This document shows positions 15,820 through 23,414 of a stretch of 64,000 bases of DNA, in pieces. Position 1 is the stretch's first letter. Every line of letters starts with the position of its first letter. The notes beneath the pieces were generated by a model. That model made no database searches, was not told the DNA's origin, and was given only the letters and a program-made list of their open reading frames with translations. The DNA lies in contig JAVJOU010000019.1 of assembly GCA_040216635.1 (NCBI GenBank), forward strand, positions 1 through 64,000. The letters are read 5' to 3'. This DNA is from UBA1479 sp040216635 (GTDB lineage: Bacteria > Pseudomonadota > Alphaproteobacteria > Rhodospirillales > Casp-alpha2). Both the position numbers and the translations under genes were made by a program.

Positions 15820-17694
15820 ATGTCCAATACCGCACTTGCAGAAAACGATTTAGACCCCTCCCCGCGTGAAACCGTCGAATCCGCCGTCGTCCGCTTTGCG
15901 GGCGATTCCGGTGACGGCATGCAATTGACGGGGGGGCAGTTCACACTCGCCACCGCTTTCGCCGGGAACGAGCTTGCCACCTTCCCCGATTTCCCAGCCG
16001 AAATTCGCGCCCCTGCCGGCACGACCTTCGGCGTGTCGTCGTTCCAGATCAATTTCGGGTCGCGCGTGATCAAGACCGCGGGCGATGCCTTCGACATGCT
16101 GATCGCCATGAATCCGGCAGCGCTGAAGGTCGAATTGGGCGGTCTAAAAAAAGGCGGCCTGATCATCGTCGACACGGGCAGCTTCGGCGACCGTGATCTG
16201 CGCAAGGCCGGCTATGACGCAAACCCGCTGGAAGATGACAGCCTCGACGGCTATCAGGTCATCCCCATCGACATTTCCAAGCTGACCTTGGAAGCGGTGA
16301 AGGAATCCGGCCTGTCCAAACAGGAAGCGCTGCGCTGCAAGAACCTGTGGACGTTGGGCTTCGTCTATTGGATGTACGGCCGCGACCGGCAGCCGACGGC
16401 GGACTGGCTGAACGCCAAGTTCAACGCCCGCCCCGATCTGGCCGAAGCCAACATCGCCGCCATGAACGCGGGCCATACGGTGGCCGAAACCATGGAACTG
16501 CCCGACGGCATCCACGGCTATCATGTCGATGCGGCCGATATCCCCCCCGGCACCTACCGCACCGTGACGGGGGCCGAAGCCCTGGCCTGGGGCCTGGCCG
16601 CGGGAACGCACCTGGCCGATATCAAGATGCTGTTCGCCTCATACCCCATCACGCCGGCATCACAATTGCTGCATTCCCTGTCCAAGATGGTCGACCACGA
16701 CGTGGTGACGTTTCAGGCGGAAGACGAAATCGCCGCCGCCTGTGCCGCCATCGGTGCGTCGTTCGGCGGCAATCTGGGTGTGACGTCGTCATCGGGCCCG
16801 GGCATCGCGCTGAAGACCGAAGCCATCGGCCTCGCCATTTCGGCGGAACTGCCGATGGTCATCGTCAACTCGCAGCGCGCCGGACCGTCCACGGGCCTGC
16901 CGACCAAGACCGAACAATCGGATCTGTATCAGGCCGTGCTGGGCCGCAATGCCGACAGCCCGCTCTGCGTGCTGGCCGCGCGCTCGCCCGCCGATTGCTT
17001 CGACGTTGCGATCGAGGCCGTGCGCATCGCCATCAAGTACATGACGCCGGTGTTCCTTCTGACCGACGGCTACATCGGCAACGCGGCCGAGCCCTGGAAC
17101 ATTCCCGACATCAACGACTATGAAAAAATCCCGGTCCAATTCCGCACCGACCCGGAAGGCTTCCACCCCTTCCAGCGCGATCCGGACACCCTGGCGCGGC
17201 CCTGGGCCATCCCCGGCACGCCCGGCCTGGAACACCGCATCGGCGGGATCGAGAAGGATTTCAATTCGGGCCATATTTCGTATGACCCGGAAAACCACCA
17301 GAAAATGACCGACACCCGGTTCGCCAAGATCGAGGGCATCGCCCGCGACATTCCCGTACAGGGCGTGGAAGACGGCACCGAGATGGGCAAGCTGGCCGTG
17401 GTCGGCTGGGGTTCGACCTATGGGCCGATCTCACGCGCCGTATCCAATCTGCGCGGCCAAGGTCTGGACGTCAGCCACATCCATCTGCGTTACATCTGGC
17501 CGTTCCCGGAAAACCTGGGCGACCTTTTGAAGGGTTACGACCAGGTTCTGGTACCGGAAATGAACCACGGACAATTGGTCAACGTGCTGCGGGCCGAATA
17601 CCTGGTCCCGGCCGAAGGCCTGAATAAAGTGTCCGGCCAGCCCTTCAAGATCATCGAAATCGAAGACGCCATCCGCGCCAAGTTGGGAAACTGA
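15820..17694 (+). CDS. korA: 2-oxoacid:ferredoxin oxidoreductase, alpha (gamma/alpha fusion) subunit
   Basis: Probably the large subunit of 2-oxoglutarate:ferredoxin oxidoreductase, which makes succinyl-CoA and reduced ferredoxin (or the reverse). The first 190 or so residues are the gamma-like domain (FAGDSGDGMQLTGGQF, LATFPDFPAEIRAPAGT, SFQINFGS). The alpha domain follows (FASYPITPASQLLHSLSKM, AEDEIAAACAAIGASFGG, TSSSGPGIALKTEAIGLA). The C-terminus has the transketolase-C-like VVGWGSTYGPISRAV. The 624-residue fused form is typical of the two-subunit Kor type. One base separates it from korB. A 274-base spacer precedes it and no convincing promoter was identified there. Pyruvate or branched 2-oxoacid specificity cannot be ruled out. 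Confidence 0.9.
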   Translation: MSNTALAENDLDPSPRETVESAVVRFAGDSGDGMQLTGGQFTLATAFAGNELATFPDFPAEIRAPAGTTFGVSSFQINFGSRVIKTAGDAFDMLIAMNPAALKVELGGLKKGGLIIVDTGSFGDRDLRKAGYDANPLEDDSLDGYQVIPIDISKLTLEAVKESGLSKQEALRCKNLWTLGFVYWMYGRDRQPTADWLNAKFNARPDLAEANIAAMNAGHTVAETMELPDGIHGYHVDAADIPPGTYRTVTGAEALAWGLAAGTHLADIKMLFASYPITPASQLLHSLSKMVDHDVVTFQAEDEIAAACAAIGASFGGNLGVTSSSGPGIALKTEAIGLAISAELPMVIVNSQRAGPSTGLPTKTEQSDLYQAVLGRNADSPLCVLAARSPADCFDVAIEAVRIAIKYMTPVFLLTDGYIGNAAEPWNIPDINDYEKIPVQFRTDPEGFHPFQRDPDTLARPWAIPGTPGLEHRIGGIEKDFNSGHISYDPENHQKMTDTRFAKIEGIARDIPVQGVEDGTEMGKLAVVGWGSTYGPISRAVSNLRGQGLDVSHIHLRYIWPFPENLGDLLKGYDQVLVPEMNHGQLVNVLRAEYLVPAEGLNKVSGQPFKIIEIEDAIRAKLGN

Positions 17695-17695
17695 C

Positions 17696-18718
17696 ATGAA
17701 CGTCGTCACACCGTCCGAGAAGCTTACGCCCAAGGATTTCGCCACGGACCAGGAAGTCCGCTGGTGCCCCGGTTGCGGCGATTACGCCATCCTGAAGGGT
17801 GTGCAGAAGACGCTTGCCGATATCGGTGCCAAGCCCGAAAACACCGTGTTCGTATCCGGCATCGGCTGTGCTGCGCGCTTTCCCTATTACATCAACACCT
17901 ACGGCTTCCACACCATCCACGGCCGGGCGCCTGCCTTCGCCACGGGCCTGAAGCTGGCCAATCCGAATTTGGATGTCTGGGTCGTTTCCGGCGACGGCGA
18001 CGCGCTGTCGATCGGCGGCAACCATCTGTTCCATCTGCTGCGCCGGAACGTGAACCTGCAGTTCCTGCTGTTCAACAACGAGATCTATGGTCTGACCAAG
18101 GGCCAATACTCGCCGACCTCGCGCCAGGGCACGCGCTCGCCCTCGACCCCTTGGGGCTCGCTCGACAATCCGGCCTCGGCCGTGGTGTTCGCGCTGGGCG
18201 CAGGCGCGCGGTTCGTGGCCCGCGGGATCGATTCGAACCAGAAGCATCTGCCGGGCGTTCTAGCCCGCGCGCACGCGCATGTCGGCACCTCGTTCGTCGA
18301 AATTTTTCAGAACTGCAAGGTCTACAACGATGGTGTGTTCGAAAACTTCACGGGTCGCGACGTGGCCGGTGACCGCCAGATCTATGTCGAACACGGCAAA
18401 CCGCTGATCTTCGGCGCCGATCAGGACAAGGGCTTGGTGCTCAATCCCAAGACGTTGACCCTGGACGCCGTGACCATCGGCGAGAATGGCGTGACGGAAG
18501 ACGACATCCTGGTCCACGACGAGACCAACAAGATAATCGCGACCCTGCTGGCCCATATGGAACCGCCGACCCTGCCGGTGGCACTCGGCGTGATCTATGC
18601 CGTACCCGGACAAAGTTATGAAGACGGCGTGGGCGAGATGGTGCGCAGCCATGCCCAGGCGGAAAAACCCGATTTCAATAAGCTGCTTCGATCCGGGCGG
18701 ACGTGGACCGTCGGTTGA
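17696..18718 (+). CDS. korB: 2-oxoacid:ferredoxin oxidoreductase, beta subunit
   Basis: The thiamine pyrophosphate-binding beta subunit. VRWCPGCGDYAILKGVQ supplies two of the cluster-ligand cysteines, and SGIGCAARFPYYINTYGFH another. The TPP motif is VVSGDGDALSIGGNHL followed by NVNLQFLLFNNEIYGLTKGQ. TSFVEIFQNCKVYNDGVF is the conserved C-terminal motif. At 340 residues it is the usual length. It forms an operon with korA and probably with the reductase 31 bases downstream. The complex is oxygen-sensitive in many organisms, although versions in aerobes exist. Confidence 0.92.
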   Translation: MNVVTPSEKLTPKDFATDQEVRWCPGCGDYAILKGVQKTLADIGAKPENTVFVSGIGCAARFPYYINTYGFHTIHGRAPAFATGLKLANPNLDVWVVSGDGDALSIGGNHLFHLLRRNVNLQFLLFNNEIYGLTKGQYSPTSRQGTRSPSTPWGSLDNPASAVVFALGAGARFVARGIDSNQKHLPGVLARAHAHVGTSFVEIFQNCKVYNDGVFENFTGRDVAGDRQIYVEHGKPLIFGADQDKGLVLNPKTLTLDAVTIGENGVTEDDILVHDETNKIIATLLAHMEPPTLPVALGVIYAVPGQSYEDGVGEMVRSHAQAEKPDFNKLLRSGRTWTVG

Positions 18719-18749
18719 CCTTACTCGCCGTGGGGGTTAACCAAGACGG

Positions 18750-20072
18750 ATGACTATCACCGTCGCCATCATCGGGTCGGGCCCGGCCGGATTCTACACT
18801 GCTGACGCGTTGGTTAACGCCGACTGCGATGTTCAGGTCGATATCATCGAGCGCCTGCCGACGCCCTACGGCCTGATCCGGGGCGGCGTGGCGCCGGACC
18901 ATCAAACCACCAAGAAAGTCGCCAAGAAGTACGAGCAGACGGCCCTGTTCGACGATGTGCGCTATTTCGGCAATGTCGAGGTCAACAAGGACGTCTCCCT
19001 GGCAGAACTGCGCGACATGTATGACGCGGTCGTCCTGGCCGTGGGCGCGCCCGGCGACCGCAAACTGACCATCCCGGGCGCGGACAAAAAGGGCGTACAC
19101 GGTTCCGCCGCCTTCGTCGGCTGGTATAACGGGCATCCCGACTTCCGCGAATTGGAGCCGGATTTGAATACCCCCGCCGCCGTAGTGATCGGCAACGGCA
19201 ACGTGGCGCTGGATTGCGCGCGCGTGCTGGTGCGCTCACGCCAAGGCATGGCCGGGGCCGATATCGCGGCCCATGCCATGGACGCGATCGAGGCCTCGTC
19301 GATCACGGATGTCTACCTGACCGGGCGGCGCGGCCCGCTGGATGCGAAATTCACCAATGTGGAACTGCGCGAACTGGGGGAATTGAACCAGTCCGTGCCC
19401 CTGGCCCGCGCGGAACAGCTTCCCGATGCCGTGCCCGACGACATGGAAGCCCGCGCCAAGCGCCTGGCCGAACGCAATCTGGCGAACCTGCGCGACTATG
19501 CGACCAACGACCCGGAAGCCAAGCCCAAGCGCATCCACATTGAATTTTTCGCCCAACCCGTGGCGATCCTGGGTGATGATCGGGCCGAGGCCGTCAGTTT
19601 CGAGCGTACCCGCGTGGTCGACGGCCGCGCCGAAGGCACTGGCGAATTGTTCGAAATTCCCTGCGGCCTGGTGATCGCGGCGATCGGCTACCGGTCCGAC
19701 CCCATGGAAGGTGCGCCCTTCGACGAAAAAGCCGGGATCATCCCCAACCGGGACGGGCGGGTCGATGACGGCCTGTATGCCGTGGGCTGGATCAAGCGGG
19801 GGCCGACCGGGGTGATTTCATCCAACCGGCCAGACGGCGTGACCGTGGCCGAATACATCTGCGACGATTTCAAGGACATCACCGAAAAAGGGGGCGGCAA
19901 ACCGGGCCGGGCGGCACTTGCACCGCTGCTGGCGGAACGGGGCGTGCGCATTGTCACCTTTGAAGACTGGAAAAGGATCGAGGCCGCCGAGGTCGCCCGT
20001 GCCGAAGGCCGCGACAGCCCGCGCGAGAAGTTCGTATCCGTCCCGGAAATGTTGAAAGTGCTGGACGCCTAA
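18750..20072 (+). CDS. Ferredoxin-NADP reductase of the adrenodoxin-reductase (FprA) type
   Basis: An FAD/NADP flavoprotein of 440 residues. It has an N-terminal FAD Rossmann motif VAIIGSGPAGFYTADALV, the family motif ERLPTPYGLIRGGVAPDHQTTK, LAVGAPGDRKLTIPGA, the NADP-binding region VVIGNGNVALDCARVL, and GWIKRGPTGVISSNRPDG near the C-terminus. Enzymes of this family move electrons between NADPH and ferredoxin. Its place directly after korAB suggests it exchanges electrons with the ferredoxin of that oxidoreductase, making NADPH or supplying reductant for CO2 fixation by Kor. The direction in vivo is an inference. No ferredoxin gene lies in the window. Confidence 0.88.
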   Translation: MTITVAIIGSGPAGFYTADALVNADCDVQVDIIERLPTPYGLIRGGVAPDHQTTKKVAKKYEQTALFDDVRYFGNVEVNKDVSLAELRDMYDAVVLAVGAPGDRKLTIPGADKKGVHGSAAFVGWYNGHPDFRELEPDLNTPAAVVIGNGNVALDCARVLVRSRQGMAGADIAAHAMDAIEASSITDVYLTGRRGPLDAKFTNVELRELGELNQSVPLARAEQLPDAVPDDMEARAKRLAERNLANLRDYATNDPEAKPKRIHIEFFAQPVAILGDDRAEAVSFERTRVVDGRAEGTGELFEIPCGLVIAAIGYRSDPMEGAPFDEKAGIIPNRDGRVDDGLYAVGWIKRGPTGVISSNRPDGVTVAEYICDDFKDITEKGGGKPGRAALAPLLAERGVRIVTFEDWKRIEAAEVARAEGRDSPREKFVSVPEMLKVLDA

Positions 20073-20138
20073 GCGTCCCTGCGCGATACATGGGCCGCTT
20101 GGACAGGCCAAGCCGACACAGCAAAAGCGACGGAACCC

Positions 20139-20561
20139 ATGAGCGACGGATACGCCGGAGACATCAGCCCCAAAGATGCCTGGGATGTCCTTGAAAAGGA
20201 CCCCAAGGCCGTGCTGGTCGATGTGCGCACCCATGCGGAATGGGCCTATGTGGGCCTGCCCGACGTCTCGGGCCTGGGTAAGGATCTGAAGATGATTTCC
20301 TGGGTGCTGTTTCCTAAGGGCGAGGTCAATCCGGAATTCACGGACGACCTGATCGACCAGGTCCCGGACAAGGACGCAACGGTCCTGTTCCTGTGCCGAT
20401 CGGGCGTGCGTTCCATCGCCGCCGCCAAGGCCGCGACCGAAGCCGGGTTTGCCAAGTCCTACAACGTGCTTGAAGGCTTCGAAGGCGACAAGGACCCCGC
20501 CAACCACCGCGGCACCGTCGGCGGCTGGAAGGTCAAGGGCCTGCCTTGGGTACAGAAGTAA
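20139..20561 (+). CDS. Rhodanese-like domain protein
   Basis: A single-domain sulfurtransferase of 140 residues. Motifs are VLVDVRTHAEWAYVGLPDVS (substrate-entry region) and the active-site loop LFLCRSGVRSIAAAKAA, where the Cys and following CRSGVR loop are intact. The C-terminal GGWKVKGLPW is common in this subfamily. It may transfer sulfane sulfur to cyanide or to a protein acceptor. The neighbours are the Kor/ferredoxin reductase genes upstream and metZ convergent downstream, so a link to sulfur assimilation or Fe-S repair is possible but unproven. Confidence 0.88.
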   Translation: MSDGYAGDISPKDAWDVLEKDPKAVLVDVRTHAEWAYVGLPDVSGLGKDLKMISWVLFPKGEVNPEFTDDLIDQVPDKDATVLFLCRSGVRSIAAAKAATEAGFAKSYNVLEGFEGDKDPANHRGTVGGWKVKGLPWVQK

Positions 20562-20591
20562 ACTTTCACTGCGGTTATCCCACGACGACCC

Positions 20592-21797
20592 CTAGTTCGT
20601 CGCCGCCTTCAGTCCCCGCGCCAAATCTTCCTTGATGTCTTCCGCGTCTTCCAGGCCGACCGACAGGCGGATCAACCCGTCGCCGATGCCCAGATGGTCG
20701 CGGGCTTCCGGCGTCAGGCGTTGATGCGTGGTGGTCGCCGGATGGGTGGTCAGGGATTTGGTGTCGCCCAGATTGTTGGAGATATCGATCAGGGTAAGCG
20801 CGTTCAGGAACTTGAACGCAGCATCCTTGCCGCCATTCAGTTCGAACGACAGCATGGTCGAGCCCGCCGCCATCTGCTTCATGGCAAGATCGTGCTGCGG
20901 ATGGGATTTCAGGCCCGGATAAAGCACCTTGATGATGCCTTTCTGACCTTCCAGAAACTCGGCCACGGCCTTTGCATTGGTGCAATGCTGACGCACGCGG
21001 ATGTCGATCGTTTCCAGACCTTTCAGCATGGTCCAAGCGTTGAACGGGCTCATGGCCGGGCCCGTATGGCGCATCCAGGGCACCAGGCTTTCGGTGTAAT
21101 ATTCTTCATCGTTGGTCAGCAACGCGCCGCCCATGCAGCGGCCTTGGCCGTCCACATGCTTGGTGGTCGAGTACATCACGATGTCGGCGCCTAGGGTCAG
21201 CGGTTTCTGCAGCACCGGCGTGGCGAACACATTGTCGACGATCAACCGCCCGCCGGCCTTATGGGTCAGTTCCGCCACCGCCGGCACGTCGATGATATCC
21301 AAGGTCGGGTTGGACGGCGTTTCCAGGAATACCGCGTTGGTCGGTTTGGAAAGGGCCGTTTCCCATTGGTCCATGTCGGTGCCGTCGACCAGAACCGTTT
21401 CCACCCCGTATTTGGGCAACAGGTCCTCAATCACGAACAGGCAGGACCCGAACAAGGCGCGCGACGCGACGACCCGGTCGCCGGCTTTCAGGAACGATGC
21501 CAGCGACGCGAACATGGCGGCCATGCCGCTGCCGAAAGCCATGCCGTATTCGGCCCCTTCCAGAAGCGCCATGCGCTTTTCGAACATGGCCACGGTCGGG
21601 TTGGCGTAGCGCGAATAGATGTAGCGTTCGACCTCGCCCTTGAAGGCCTGTTCCGCCTGCTCGGCCGATGCATAGACATAGCCCGAGGTTGCGAAGATGG
21701 CTTCGCTGGTCTCTTCGAAATTGGAGCGATAGGTCCCGCCGCGCACCATCTGGGTTGCCGGGCGCCAGGTTTCGGGATTGATCTTGTCGGTTTTCAT
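20592..21797 (-). CDS. metZ: O-succinylhomoserine sulfhydrylase
   Basis: A PLP enzyme of the Cys/Met metabolism family that makes homocysteine from O-succinylhomoserine and sulfide. Motifs are RYANPTVAMFEKRMALLEGAE, GMAAMFASLASFLKAGD, VFLETPSNPTLDIIDV and MYSTTKHVDGQGRCMGG, with the PLP lysine at K213. The C-terminal LIRLSVGLEDAEDIKEDL is also diagnostic. The length of 401 residues is normal. The 5' leader has a promoter, a SAM-II-like aptamer and an intrinsic terminator, so expression is probably shut off when SAM is abundant. That regulation supports a methionine-biosynthetic role over a catabolic gamma-lyase role. Confidence 0.92.
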   Translation of the reverse strand: MKTDKINPETWRPATQMVRGGTYRSNFEETSEAIFATSGYVYASAEQAEQAFKGEVERYIYSRYANPTVAMFEKRMALLEGAEYGMAFGSGMAAMFASLASFLKAGDRVVASRALFGSCLFVIEDLLPKYGVETVLVDGTDMDQWETALSKPTNAVFLETPSNPTLDIIDVPAVAELTHKAGGRLIVDNVFATPVLQKPLTLGADIVMYSTTKHVDGQGRCMGGALLTNDEEYYTESLVPWMRHTGPAMSPFNAWTMLKGLETIDIRVRQHCTNAKAVAEFLEGQKGIIKVLYPGLKSHPQHDLAMKQMAAGSTMLSFELNGGKDAAFKFLNALTLIDISNNLGDTKSLTTHPATTTHQRLTPEARDHLGIGDGLIRLSVGLEDAEDIKEDLARGLKAATN

Positions 21798-21849
21798 CGC
21801 ACGTTCTCACTGTATTCCAGGCTTATTAACTCAGGTTCGGCCCGGCCAT

Positions 21850-21883
21850 AAAAAACCCCGACCGCTGAAAACAAGGGTCAGGG
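21850..21883 (-). terminator. Intrinsic terminator in the metZ leader
   Basis: In the metZ transcript, CCCTGACC pairs with GGTCGGGG (8 bp with one G-U, loop of 12) and runs directly into six U residues. It ends about 52 bases before the metZ ATG. Its 3' arm plus U-run, CGGGGTTTTT, is exactly complementary to AAAAACCCCG at the 3' edge of the aptamer, giving a competing antiterminator helix of 10 bp. Confidence 0.75.
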
Positions 21884-21900
21884 CGAGAACGCCACAGACC

Positions 21901-21951
21901 GTTTAGCGGGGTTTTTAACGTGGCCGCAAGCTGGTCGAACAAATCACCACG
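21901..21951 (-). ncRNA. SAM-II-type riboswitch aptamer upstream of metZ
   Basis: Read on the minus strand, the segment starts CGTGGTGATTTG, continues CTTGCGGCCACGTTAAA and ends GCTAAAC. These blocks match the conserved P1 arms (CGTGG/CCACG), the GATTTG of loop 1 and the GCTAAA of the alphaproteobacterial metA motif (SAM-II). The usual P2 complement to CTTG is replaced by AACCCC, so I could not draw a clean P2 pseudoknot. A GCGG/CCGC pairing is a possible substitute. Position, orientation, neighbouring gene and promoter spacing all fit a methionine-pathway SAM switch. Confidence 0.75.
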
Positions 21952-21958
21952 AAGCTGG

Positions 21959-21986
21959 AAAATACAGCCGCCCCGAAAAAGGTCAA
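21959..21986 (-). promoter_or_regulatory. Sigma-70-type promoter for metZ
   Basis: On the minus strand TTGACC (21981-21986) and TATTTT (21959-21964) are separated by 16 bases. Transcription would begin around 21952, immediately at the 5' arm of the aptamer's P1 stem, as expected for a riboswitch leader. The promoter overlaps no gene; the DUF3422 stop lies just upstream at 22003. Confidence 0.65.
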
Positions 21987-22002
21987 GGCCAAAGGGCGGG
22001 GG

Positions 22003-23313
22003 TCACGGGTCGGGCGGCGGCTTTCCATCCGTCGATTTTTCGATCACCCGGCGCATGCGCTTAACCCCGAACCAGATGCCCACGACCACGGGCACGAAAG
22101 CCATCAAGACAACCACGTAGGGATCGAAGGGCGAGAAACCGGCCGTCTTCGCCCCCTTGGCCAGGTAGGACACCAGCGACAGCAGATAATAGCTGATGGC
22201 GACCACGGACAGGCCTTCGACCGTTTCCTGCAGGCGCAGTTGCAGGCGCGCGCGCCGGTTCATGGATTCCAAAAGATCGCGGTTCTGAGCTTCCAGCGCC
22301 ACGTCGACCCGGGTGCGCAGCAACGACGTCGCCCGCGCGATGCGTTCCGACAGGCTTTCCACACGGCGCGCCAGGTTTTCGCAGCTTTCCATAGCCGGGG
22401 CGAAGCGTCGGTCGAGGAAGTCCATGGCCGGCGGCACACCGTCCATGCGTTCCTCGCGCATGGCTTCCATGCGGCGCTTGATCAGTTCGTGATAGGCCCG
22501 GGCGGCGGCGAAGCGATAGGCCGTGGCGACGTTGACGGCCTCGGCCTCGGCCGCGAGGGACGACAGTTCGTCCAGCAGTTGGCGTTCGTCCTCGACCTTT
22601 TCCCGCGTGCCCAGGCGCGTGATGATCCCGCCCAGCCGCGTTTCCACCGCGGTTAGGCGCGGGCGCGATTCCTTGGCCAGGGGAAAGGCCAGCATGGCCA
22701 GCATGCGGTAGGTTTCGATTTCGAGAATCCGTTGCACCAGACGGCCCAGGGACGGCGCCGCGATTTCGTCCACGTCCAGCAGAAAGCGGTAGAACCCGTC
22801 CGTGTGAAGCTGATAGTCGGTCCAGAACCGGGCCTTGCCGCCGGCGATGATCGAGCCCGTCATCGGGTTGTTGTCGAACACGCCCTGGATATCGCCCAAC
22901 GCCCGCCCGGCCCCGCCGGTGTTTTCAATCGCCACATGGCAGGCCGCGATGACCTGGCCCGGCAGTTCGGACAGCCAATCCTTGGGCAGACCGTCGATGG
23001 CCGTGCCCTTGAACGGCTGGGAAAAGGCGCCGGGGCGGATGATGGTAAAGGTCGAAAATTCCGTATGGCGTTCCCACTTCAGGCGCAATTCGCCCAGGTC
23101 GGTGGAAAAATGCGTCGCGTCCGCGGGCGGCGGCGACACCCGGAAATGCTTGCACAGGGCTTCCAGATGGGCGACGTGCGGCGCCATGCCGTCTTCGCCC
23201 GAAATCAGCGCGATATGCGACACCTGTACAGGGGCCGCCAGGTCCGCCGGGGGGCGGGCGTGAATTTCTTCGGCCAAGGCACGGCGCAGGGGATGTTCCT
23301 GAAACATGGTCAC
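22003..23313 (-). CDS. DUF3422 family protein with C-terminal membrane helices
   Basis: A 436-residue protein with the DUF3422 opening HPLRRALAEEIHARPPADL, followed by LRLKWERHTEFSTFTI and TEVGSIIAGGKARFWTDY-like conserved regions. A long helical, coiled-coil-prone middle (ARRVESLSERIARATSLLR) leads to two hydrophobic helices near the C-terminus (VVAISYYLLSLVSYLAKGA and YVVVLMAFVPVVVGIWFG). It ends in a short charged tail. The function of the family is not known to me. The topology suggests a large cytoplasmic part held at the inner membrane. It is divergent from tldD across a short spacer with an inverted repeat, and the metZ promoter sits just beyond its stop. Confidence 0.85.
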   Translation of the reverse strand: MTMFQEHPLRRALAEEIHARPPADLAAPVQVSHIALISGEDGMAPHVAHLEALCKHFRVSPPPADATHFSTDLGELRLKWERHTEFSTFTIIRPGAFSQPFKGTAIDGLPKDWLSELPGQVIAACHVAIENTGGAGRALGDIQGVFDNNPMTGSIIAGGKARFWTDYQLHTDGFYRFLLDVDEIAAPSLGRLVQRILEIETYRMLAMLAFPLAKESRPRLTAVETRLGGIITRLGTREKVEDERQLLDELSSLAAEAEAVNVATAYRFAAARAYHELIKRRMEAMREERMDGVPPAMDFLDRRFAPAMESCENLARRVESLSERIARATSLLRTRVDVALEAQNRDLLESMNRRARLQLRLQETVEGLSVVAISYYLLSLVSYLAKGAKTAGFSPFDPYVVVLMAFVPVVVGIWFGVKRMRRVIEKSTDGKPPPDP

Positions 23314-23339
23314 CCGTATACTCGAAAAATCGGAACCCA

Positions 23340-23363
23340 GCCCCTATATACCTGAGTAGGGGC
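23340..23363. repeat. Inverted repeat between DUF3422 and tldD
   Basis: GCCCCTA (23340-23346) and TAGGGGC (23357-23363) are perfect 7-base inverted arms around a 10-base centre. The site lies in the 101-base divergent spacer, about 27 bases upstream of the DUF3422 start and 52 upstream of tldD. It could be an operator, but no regulator is identified. Confidence 0.4.
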
Positions 23364-23414
23364 CGCGACGGGCCCATAAATTTCAACCCCAAGCCATGCA
23401 ATCCAGGGGACGCC

